A program made the position numbers and the translations under genes. From positions 156,276,388-156,340,387 of the forward strand of contig OY294068.1 of the NCBI GenBank assembly GCA_958510875.1: DNA of 64,000 nucleotides, in the 5' to 3' direction. The notes beneath the pieces were generated by a model. The model was not told where the DNA came from. It saw nothing but the letters and a program-made list of their open reading frames with translations, and made no database searches. Positions 56,190-64,000 of this stretch are shown piece by piece. The DNA comes from Endomychus coccineus. Taxonomy: Eukaryota; Arthropoda; Insecta; Coleoptera; Endomychidae. The number at the start of each line of letters is the position of its first letter. The stretch's first letter is position 1.

Positions 56190-56760
56190 TATATTCAACA
56201 ATAAACGATATAAGTTCCAAACGACAGCTACAGAACTCATTGAAATGACAGCTCGCGTCCGAAACACAGGCGTCCGCTCTTGTTTGAAAAGAATTTCGAA
56301 TATCGGAGTATTTCGAATCGTATCACATCAAGCCATTATGCAGTTCATCAGATCTTCTTGATTCTGAACAGGTGTAGTATGAACTACAAATTTCAGATGT
56401 CCCCAAACAGAGTCTACTGTATTTAAATCGGGAGCCTTCGGGGGCCACCTTGGTATAGAAGGTGAACGCCCTGACTGATCCACCGATTCGGAAATTGTAC
56501 TTCTGACAATTCCTGCACTTGACGACTGAAGTGGATTGGGGCGCCATCGTACAAAAACCACATGATAGTTCTGATGGCAAGTTGAACTTCTGAAAGGGGA
56601 GGTAGCGCAATTTCGAGAAACAGTCTGTATGCGGCATTATCTGGAAAACGGGACCAATCAAGTCCTCTCCAATAACTTCCACCAATACGCTTAGCGAAAA
56701 TTGTTCCCGAAAGTGCGTTGCAATTATCGCGGAGGATTGTCCTCACAACATAAATGGTAA
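56190..56760 (-). pseudogene. Tc1/mariner-superfamily transposase C-terminal remnant
   Basis: From ~56746 down: 'GTIFAKRIGGSYWRGLDW', then 'TIMWFLYDGAPIHFSRQVQE' (second catalytic Asp block, xxHDGAPxHF with H replaced by Y), 'FPNRWI', 'PKAPDLNTVDSVWGHLK' (third Asp block) and 'TTPVQNQEDLMNCI'. Reading switches between frames. It is the same broad DD41D-like lineage as the 27.2-kb element but clearly a different family. N-terminal half and TIRs not found. Confidence 0.75.
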
Positions 56761-56799
56761 CTATGAAAATTAATTATAGCCTCATTATTATTTATATAG

Positions 56800-57870
56800 G
56801 GAGAGATTGGCACATCACTTTATTTCTCTTTGCTCCTCATATCACCTAGTGGGAGGGTTCCTACTCAAGAAGGTTCACCAAGCTCCCGAGGTGAACGAAC
56901 ATCCATCTTTCCAACACACAGTCAATTCTGCATGTACCTATGGCTACTGCCTTGGAAAGGCTTAACACCGTTCCTGTTTCCAGTTTCTGGATCTCCTCAA
57001 TGCCGCATAGCATAGGAAGAGTGCTCTGCATCTTGGTATAATCAGTCTTATGTAACGTCACGATATCTGCATTGTCATTTCGTTTTTTCTTTGGTTGCAC
57101 CATCTTTCACAAGGGTGAATCTATGCGTTTGATTTTATGAAGATGTTAGCTAGATGGTTCACGTCCCATAAGGATATCTGTCAACAGTTCAGCAACGATT
57201 TTAACCATCTACCTCACATGCTGAGCCTTCCTCAGTGTGCGGTCGAATATGTGCTTGACAATGTCGACAACCTTTCACTTTTTGCGCCATTTTTTCGAGT
57301 TTTGTGCTTTGACCCAGCAAAGCATCTTCTCTTTGATTCTACTCATGGAGACGCCTACCACTGGTTCGAGGCCTATTTCTGCTTTTTGGCCTCCAGTTTA
57401 GCAAGATCATCAGCTACTTCGTTTCTCCTTATTCCAAAGTGGCTTGGGCCCAGAATAGGGTGACTCTCCTTTCGTCTCCGCAAGGTTGTTCAGCGTGTTA
57501 ATGAAAAAAAATTTAACACGAGCTATGATTTTATTTTCATTTTTTTTCAGTGCAGCAGTATGCGGTCGAATAAGTGCTTTATAATATCTGCAACCTTCCA
57601 CTTCTTGTGCAATTGTTTCGAGATTTGTGATCTGACCCAGCAATGGATCTTCTCTTTGATTTTACCATTGGAGACGACCACCATTACATTGAGGCCTATT
57701 GAGGGATCTTAGCCTCCAGCCAAGATCTTCGGCAACGCCGTTTCCCCTTATTCCAGAGTTGCTTGAGCGCAGAATAGGATGAGTTCTTTCATCCCGCAAG
57801 GTTGTTCAGTGTACCAATGAGAAAAAAATTCAACACGAGTTTTGATGTTATTTTCGTGCTTTTCAGCGCA
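56800..57870 (-). pseudogene. LINE RNase H remnant with tandem duplication
   Basis: On the minus strand: 'ALKSTKITSKLVLNFF' and 'HTLNNLAG' (RNase H helix region), 'ERRVTLFWAQATL' (VxLxWVPGHxG block), 'ETK*LMILLNWRPK' (GNExADxLAK decayed) and 'STKLEKMAQKVKGCRHCQAH'. The 3' region near 56850-56990 has the same 'GGTTCCTACTC..GGTTCACC' repeats as the element at 41685-42535. The coding part occurs twice in tandem, 57237-57552 and 57553-57870, at about 80% identity. Dead. Confidence 0.7.
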
Positions 57871-59204
57871 GCTAGAGCTGCTTTGCCGTCTGGTCATATG
57901 CTGATGTTATTTTGCGTTCTCACTTCAAACGTTGTTTGAAACCAGCGCGTTATAGTTAGTATTTGCATTTAGAACATAGTGGCGTGTTTTCCTAGAGGTA
58001 TAATGATACCTTCGCCTTCATAAACCACGAACGCCAAGGCAAAGGTATTATTTTATAGCTTCATTGGTAAACCAGATTTCGCAATTGGATGGTAGTACTG
58101 ATTGTTTGTTATTGAGTCAATCTTCTCTGGAGGGTATACTTATACATAGCCTCAAGCGAGAAACTTGGATGATCTGTAAAGAGCACCGTCGCGTTGAACA
58201 GAAGTTGCACTGCTGTTTTTTGAACTATCCAATTGCAAAAAAGCATGATCAGTTAGAAATCTCACAGCAACAATGCTTTAACATGAAGTAGATGATAGGG
58301 GTTTATTTTCGTCCTCTTAAAATTACCCATAATAACTGAAATATATTTCTGTTTGTTTGAAATATGTTTTTGCGTGTTGGTCTGTTCCATTGACTTCAGC
58401 TTCCTCTCATTCAGGAGTTCTAGTTGCTTAAAATCTTCCTGCAGTAGTGCAGTATTACTCACTCTTGCAAATGATCCCGTTGCATAAAGGCGTATGAATG
58501 CTTTTAAAAGTATGAGTATTAGACAGTTGACGTTAAGGATACTTATTTCCGTGAATACGATGAGCTCTACAAGCATTCATCACAGCAAGTTCATGAACGA
58601 AATGCATGTCGGCCATTTCATGATAATAATCAAATAAATTAAATGGAAGTTTGAATAGGTACTAACTCTAATGATTACAACTTCCAATACAAAATATGTA
58701 AATTTTTGATAAATAGGTTACATTAACACATGAGTCAACTATATTTTATTCTTTACGTTCGTTGACATGTTCGAAAACGAATTCACGTTACAAAATCCCA
58801 TGGTTCCTTAAACTACTTTCACTAAGCAAAGCATGGAGTCTCTTTATCGTATTAATTTCAAATAAAGATATCTATGTTCCAACAATGAACAAAACACGAA
58901 TAACTGAAGATGTAACATAATAATGTGTAATATATGTATGTATTAGAAAACAATTACATAGTAATGTTTCTATAATTGAAGACGTCATATATCGCGAAAG
59001 AAACAGAACGGTCTGACCTGACAACAAGGTTCACTTTGCGCAAAATCGGTGAATTGTTAAACAGATCTATTTACAATTTTATGACTACGATATTAAATTT
59101 ATTTGCTGTACCGGTATTACTGATATATCGTATCAGCTTTCTACATTAACACGATTTTAAACAATATAAGGAAATACGTATAAACGTGTAAGTGCTTAGT
59201 TAAT
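57871..59204. other. Unassigned intronic sequence
   Basis: No recognised element. The 104-residue minus frame at 58262-58576 has no known domain by eye. Confidence 0.4.
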
Positions 59205-59480
59205 TAAATTTGTATAAATTAGACTCAATGATTGTACATCAGTTCTATGATTTACAGAATAAGCATCACGATATATGTGAATCATCAGGTTAGATCTGTT
59301 ATAATAAATAATTGGTTTCTTCAACTAAAATATTAATAGCACTGATGGTTATAATGGAACCATTTTTGTTTTTAATACTATAATTTTGGCCATACACTCC
59401 TTTTCACCCGAGGACGAGAATATAGCTGACGTATGTGTTAATGTGCTCTATTTCCTGAGAATTTATATTTAATTCGTACC
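59205..59480 (-). mobile_element. Short PLE derivative (internal deletion), copy 3
   Basis: On the minus strand, 59480-59430 matches the inverted tail of the PLE family ('TCTCAGGAAATAGAG.ACAT' region). It is directly followed by the decayed C-terminal coding end (59400-59205), which parallels 6360-6105: 'TTATAATAA.TAATTGGTTTC' and 'TTCTATGATTTACAGAAT' are shared. RT and most of GIY-YIG are gone. It lies head-to-head with the large copy that starts at 59502. Confidence 0.65.
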
Positions 59481-59491
59481 TTCATTATCAT

Positions 59492-59501
59492 ACTTTCAAT
59501 A
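59492..59501. repeat. 10-bp target site duplication, left (PLE 2)
   Basis: 'ACTTTCAATA' is repeated at 61660-61669. Confidence 0.7.
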
Positions 59502-59599
59502 ATAATAAAGATTCTTGACCCAGTATGAATTATATATAAAAATTCTCGGGAAATAGGTCATATTAACACTTTGTTTTAAATATTCGTCTTTAAAAAAAA

Positions 59600-61190
59600 A
59601 TATGTGAAATAGGAAACCTTTTAAATGATGAAACAACTTATAAAAAATTAAAATCTGATCCTACTTTATCAGTACAAAGTAACATGAATAAATTGATAAA
59701 TAAATGGCATAAGAATAAGATAACCCCTATTGAATTAAAAAATAAATTAATTTGCCATATTGGGCTAGCACCTTATATCTATGGGCTTCCAAAACTACAT
59801 AAAAATGATATACCTCTAAGACCCATTGTTAGTAATATTGGAGCGCCTACTTACAATTTATCAAAATTTCTATCAAAATCTATCAATAATATAATAGGAA
59901 GAAATGAATTCTATGTAAAAGACTCATGGCACTAATGAATTTATAAAAAATCGATCCGTACCCGTAAACCATCAACTGATTTCCTTGGACGTTGTTTCTT
60001 TATTTACAAATATACCTGTCGTTTTGGCATTGAATAGCATCAAAAAACGTTTGGCAGAGATTAAAAACCACGCACCTCTAGATCAATCGGAATTTATAAA
60101 TGCTGTAAAATTTTGTTTAGAATGCATATACTTTCAGTATGGTGAGCAATATTTTGGACAAATATTCGACACAGCAATGAGATCTCTTATTTCAGCTATC
60201 ATTGCTAACCTCGTTATGGAGTGCCTAGAAGAATCTGTTATGAGTTCATTAGATTTCCGGGCTGTATTCTTTAAACGGTATGTAGATGATTGCCTTATGT
60301 GTGTTCCCAACGATAAAATTTAATATGTGATTGATAAATTTAACAAGTTCCACTGTGAACTTCAATTCACTTGTGAAATAGAATTAAACAAAAACATAAA
60401 TTTCCTAGATATGAACATTAGGCATGCTGCAGATGGAAAAATAAAAACCTCTTGGTTTACTAAAGAAGTTTGGTCTCAACGTTATCTTCATTTCAATTCC
60501 GTTGCACCAGCTTGTTATAAAAAAAGTGTCATAAACAGTCTTACAGACCGCGCGATTAAATTGACCCACGCAGATGACCGCCCCAAAAATTAAAAAATTG
60601 TTCGTAATACACTAGAAATGAATGGCTACCCAAAAACTTTTTTCAATCCAATCATTAAAGAAAGAATAAACAAAATCTATAATGGTTCGTCGTATAAGAA
60701 TAACATAAAAGGTAATACAGACAATTTTATAACTTTACCATACATTCCGGAGACCTCAGAGGAAATCGAAAAATGTTTGAAAAAGTATGATATAAATGTT
60801 GCGCATAAACCTACTAACTGTGTTGGGAAATATTTCTCAAATCTAAAACCTGTAATACCTAAAGATAAACAAACTCACACAGTGTATAAATTGAATTGTT
60901 CAGATTGTGATGGAACCTATACTGGAACCTCTAAACAATATTTACAAAAAAGAATGTACGGCCATAAATATAGCACAAGAAATAAAAACTTAGAAAATTC
61001 CACCGCCCTTGCTAAGCACTGCTTTGATTACAACGATCAATTTGATTACAAAGATGTTAATATCTTAACTAAGGAAACCGATTATTATAAAAGATCTATC
61101 CTGGAGATGATTCACATAAAACGGGATTCCAAATCCGTAAATCATAGGGTAGACACACAAAATCATATTTATACTAATTTGATTAAATAA
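59600..61190 (+). pseudogene. Penelope-like RT + GIY-YIG, near-complete reading with few lesions
   Basis: RT blocks in order: 'PYIYGLPKLHKNDIPLRPIV' (59770-59830), 'GAPTYNLSKFLSKS', 'LDVVSLFTNIPVV' (motif A, 59980), then 'QYGEQYFGQIFDTAMRSLIS' (motif B; the usual MGSPIS is changed to MRSLIS), the catalytic 'FKRYVDDCLM' (YVDD, 60277), 'INFLDMNIRHAADG' and 'SWFTKEVWSQRYLHFNS'. Then 'PKTFFNPIIKERINKIYN', and the endonuclease 'HTVYKLNCSDCDGTYTGTSK', in which VYKL...YTG is the GIY-YIG core with a CxxC knuckle, followed by 'QYLQKRMYGHKYSTRN'. Lesions: a frameshift/stop near 59934, TAA at 60321 (CAA in copy 1) and TAA at 60591. The endonuclease frame 60618-61190 is fully open. RT would copy element RNA at a GIY-YIG nick. 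Confidence 0.88.
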
Positions 61191-61590
61191 TAATCTCTTG
61201 CAAATTCTTACATACGTCTTTATGATTGTTGAAAATGTTTTTAGGAAGAAAGCGTAGTAGTAATTTTCCAGTACAGGTCTGAAACCTTTCTTAAGTACCT
61301 ACTCATAAATCTTACACATCTGGTTTCGAAAGTAGATACTGGACAAATAACTTCGTTGTGAGAATACCAACATGCACTTATACATTTTAATAATATTACT
61401 GAATAGCGGATTCTTACTACAAAAAATTTTTATACTTTAATACTTACTGACGATACAATTTCAATTATTCGTGGGTCTGTTCGTTTTGACGGCGTGGGCT
61501 CTTTTGATTGAAATTAAATTTGTGCGATTTGTGCGATTTGGACGCTTGTGCTATAATTAGTTTTAATAAACCCCTTTTTAGACATAGTGA

Positions 61591-61632
61591 GTCTTCTGAT
61601 GATGGTCGTGAGACCGAAACGTACGTACAGAC
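61591..61632 (+). ncRNA. Hammerhead ribozyme in PLE copy 2
   Basis: Stem I 5' strand is GUCUU (61591-61595). CUGAUGA is at 61596-61602, then one unpaired U. Stem II is GGUC-GUGA-GACC (61604-61615). GAAA is at 61616-61619. Stem III ACG/CGU has a UA loop. The cleavage base A is at 61627. The stem I 3' strand CAGAC pairs at four of five positions. Compared with copy 1 the only changes are in the stem II loop (GUGA versus AUGA) and the first base of the stem I 3' strand, so structure is conserved between copies. Confidence 0.85.
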
Positions 61633-61659
61633 GAATATTTCCCGAGATTTTTTATATAC

Positions 61660-61669
61660 ACTTTCAATA
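61660..61669. repeat. 10-bp target site duplication, right (PLE 2)
   Basis: Exact repeat of 59492-59501. Confidence 0.7.
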
Positions 61670-62498
61670 TATACAATTTGAAGAAATATCCAACAATGCC
61701 TGACATTTTTGCTTCGCTCGTATCATCGATCGAATGACACACTTATATTCATGCAATTTTAAATATTTGAAGTTTGAATCTCACAATTCATTTTCAATTC
61801 TTGACTAAAAGTTCCAAATGTTTTGGTGCTTCTCATTATCAAGTATCCATAATTGGGTGCACCAATATATTCGGAGTGGTAAAGATCTAAAAATGTATCG
61901 TGAGAATCACTTCTAATATTTGGAATTGTTCAAAATTAAGTGAAACTTGAGTAACACCAATTCATTATATTTATTCGTTTTACCAATTAATTTTTTTAAA
62001 TGCAATTAATCATTAAATGATGACAACTTGAGACAGGTCCTTGCCAGACTAAGTTCCACGTTCAACAAAGCGTTAAAATGTGATTCTCACAGAGCTATTG
62101 CTTCTTTCCTTAAATAATTTGAATGATTTTCAAATCTCTCCTAATGCTTGCTCACTGAACATTATATCCTTATGGTTAATCCCACTGAATTTCGTCACAT
62201 GGTATACCAACTTTGGTTAGAATATCTTAATTTCCCGAATTTTAAAGCCTTATATGTCGTAAATGACATATGTTTATTTGACAAAGTCTCATTTTTGAAC
62301 AAACAATACACACACACATTTTTTCACATGGAATTTTGAAACATCCTGTATATATTCTCATATAGTAATTTCAAAAACAATGTGTGCGAGTTCATGTAGC
62401 GTATGTTGTGTTGTCAGAAATGGGTCTCCCCTGAAGAAACAGAAAATCTTGGAAATGTTACTGTTTCCTAAGTGTAGTATTTCCATCCCGCTTTTCAA
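61670..62498. other. Unassigned intronic sequence
   Basis: No recognised element. A short ORF at 62148-62339 has no family motif. Confidence 0.4.
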
Positions 62499-62500
62499 TA

Positions 62501-64000
62501 TACAGGGTGTCCTCGAACTGCGTGGCTAAAGTAAAACCGAAGATTCTTCGATTCGAAAAAAAATTGATGAGGCTTTTTACTTTTGCCTCAAGTGTCTTGT
62601 TTAGCCGGTAGAGGGCTTCAAAGTTGCAAAAATAATTTTGTTTTTCTGTATAACTTGAGAACGTGATGGAGTACTTTTACAATATTTGGCAGGTGAGTTA
62701 CTGTCAATAATAGCCATTTTGAGAGCGGAGCATAGAGCCTTAGAGACCATATAAATGGCTCAAACTTGAGGATGTAACGGGAAAAGTGTCCAGAACTTTT
62801 TTGTGGTCGATGTAATTCACTCTATATTTTTTATGTAGATAGCTCATCTAATTTAAAAACTTTTCCTACTCTTAGAAAATTTTGATAAAATCAACGGATT
62901 AGCTTGAAAAAAATTATTTTCGAGTCTCTGCAATTTTGGCTTACTAATTTTACTTGATTAAAATACCTTAGTTGCCTTTGCTTTTCTAATGTTATTTTGG
63001 CATTTGGAGAATTTATTCTCAAAACTGTCAGTTTTTACTTTGCTTTCCGTAAAAATTTTATAAAATTATGGCTCAAAATTTCACTAACACTGAAATGGTT
63101 AATATCTCGGTAAAACACGAATAATAAAAACAATAGAAATGGGGAAACTATGTGATTATTCAGGAAAAACAAATGCTAATTCAAAAGAAACAACAAAACT
63201 TTTTTGGAAATCGCTAAGGCATCAATTGTTCGAAATGTTGCCCATTTTCCTGAATACACAAATTAATTCGTTTCAAGAAATTGGATTGAACTCTGGCTAG
63301 TACTTCAGGATCATTCTTCAATAAATCCGCTTCATGATTGATTCGTTGCAACAATTCCTCTCGTGTGTTTACTGGAGCTGCATAAACTTTCGACTTCAAA
63401 GCGCCCCATAGAAAGAAGTCGCAGGGCGTCAAATCAGGGGAGCGGGCCGGCCAGTTCACTGGTGCATCGTGTCCTCTACCTATCCAGCGATCTGGATATT
63501 CCGCATTCAAATGTCGCCTCACCGCTAATGTGAAATTAGGAGGTGCACCATCATGGATAAACCAGGCCACGACGAATGTGTGAGGGCAAGTCTTCCAACA
63601 GTTCAAGTATCCTTTGTTCCAAAAAGTTCAAGTAGTTCTCCCCGTTCAATCGATCGGGTATAACGGTAGGGCCAATAATAAAGTTATCCACAATTCCAAC
63701 CCAAACATTGATTTTAGTTTGATTCTGAAAATATGTAACTTCTGTTTCATGAGGATTTTCATCAGCATAGAAATGTTCATTATGGAGGTTAAAAAGACCA
63801 CATCTCGTGAAAGTAGCTCCGTCCGAGAACAGAATTCTTCTACAAAAATTGGGGTTTGCGTTTTGTCTTTGGACAATAAGCCGACAGAAATCTAGCCGTT
63901 GACCTGGATCCATGGGCAGTAAGTCTTGAACTGTTTTAATATGATAGGGATACAACAGTTCTTCTTTCAGTACATTATGAACTAATGATTTTGAGGCTCC
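62501..64000 (-). mobile_element. Long-TIR Tc1/mariner-superfamily element, copy 2 (cut by window end)
   Basis: Starts after a TA (62499-62500) with 'TACAGGGTGTCCTCGAACTG'. It is roughly 95% identical by eye to 27232-28740 over its whole visible length, including the ~600-bp left TIR (62501-63110). The right part lies beyond the window. Confidence 0.92.
63214..64000 (-). pseudogene. DD(41-43)D-type transposase, broken (copy 2, partial)
   Basis: Frame 63955-63551 (and upstream to the window edge) carries 'LYPYHIKTVQDLLPMDPGQR', where copy 1 has a stop. Next comes 'FCRRILFSDGATFTRCGLFN', where the first Asp block DEN of copy 1 is DGA, and 'INVWVGIVDNFIIGPTVIPD'. It terminates at the same position as in copy 1. 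Frame 63606-63214 carries 'WFIHDGAPPNF', 'RSPDLTPCDFFLWGALKSKV' and the C-terminus. The same +1 shift separates the two parts in both copies. Apart from it, this copy is open, so it is closer to the ancestral gene than copy 1. Confidence 0.85.

Larger units (their letters stand above)
59502..61659 (+). mobile_element. Penelope-like element copy 2, with inverted 5' tail
   Basis: A plus-strand PLE of 2.16 kb between 10-bp duplications. Order: an inverted copy of the family 3' tail (59502-59590, same orientation as 5612-5694 in copy 1); A-run; RT coding (from ~59600); GIY-YIG; a stop at 61190; a noncoding region; a hammerhead (61591-61632); and a shortened 3' tail (61633-61659). It lacks the outer ~45 nt of the tail and an internal stretch. 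It retains more RT than copy 1 but is still 5'-truncated. Confidence 0.85.

Noticed and set aside
58262..58576. 104-codon minus ORF as a host exon
   Set aside because: No splice-signal support, no conserved motif, composition like surrounding intron.

Overview
The window is AT-rich eukaryotic DNA dominated by transposable elements. One host coding exon is visible: 18349-18582 (+), encoding the PAS-domain core of an ether-a-go-go (KCNH/eag) voltage-gated potassium channel, with clean splice signals on both sides. The window is therefore read as eag intron sequence: at least 18.3 kb upstream and 45.4 kb downstream of that exon, with no further eag exon recognised. Element types (CR1/jockey-like and RNase H-bearing LINEs, Penelope-like elements, mariner/Tc1 relatives, a P-element-like remnant, MITEs and long inverted-repeat elements) and the channel sequence point to an insect, perhaps a beetle. 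The species-level guess is inference only. No bacterial-type operons, CRISPR arrays, rRNA or functional tRNA genes were seen.

Layout. 0.2-4.4 kb: a broken LINE RT (+) next to an internally deleted LINE (-). 4.7-5.6 kb: a tRNA-derived SINE and a P-element transposase remnant. 5.6-7.2 kb: a Penelope-like element (PLE, -) with a 17-bp target duplication and a hammerhead ribozyme. 7.5-17.9 kb: one LINE split inside its RT active-site region by an insert of about 8.3 kb. The insert is bounded by (TA)n tracts and carries an 8.05-kb segment with terminal inverted repeats. 18.35 kb: the eag exon. 18.9-20.7 kb: a LINE RNase H tail and a broken mariner. 21.8-26.3 kb: two long inverted-repeat (foldback) elements. 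27.2-29.5 kb: a complete 2.28-kb Tc1/mariner-superfamily element with ~600-bp TIRs; a second copy starts at 62.5 kb and runs off the window. 29.6-32.5 kb: a MITE and an old PLE interrupted by a 1.1-kb insertion. 34.7-36.1 kb: very AT-rich tandem repeats. 37.4-39.6 kb: another mariner-like element with a duplicated left TIR and a tripled segment inside its transposase. 39.7-42.5 kb: LINE and PLE 3' fragments. 44.7-47.7 kb: a MITE and a foldback element with an internal minisatellite. 48.5-51.85 kb: a ~666-bp tandem satellite interrupted by a hAT-like insertion. 54-57.9 kb: a LINE, a transposase remnant and a LINE RNase H remnant. 59.2-61.7 kb: two PLE copies in opposite orientation, one with a second hammerhead.

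The best candidates for something new are: (1) the PLE family, whose hammerhead self-cleavage site coincides in one copy with the junction of an inverted 5' tail; (2) long (TA)n tracts located at the RT active-site codons of two LINE copies, one hosting an 8-kb TIR segment with subterminal repeats but no visible transposase; (3) two copies of a long-TIR transposon sharing the same frameshift just before the second catalytic Asp. All TE coding regions except small ORFs are broken, and no intact autonomous element is seen.
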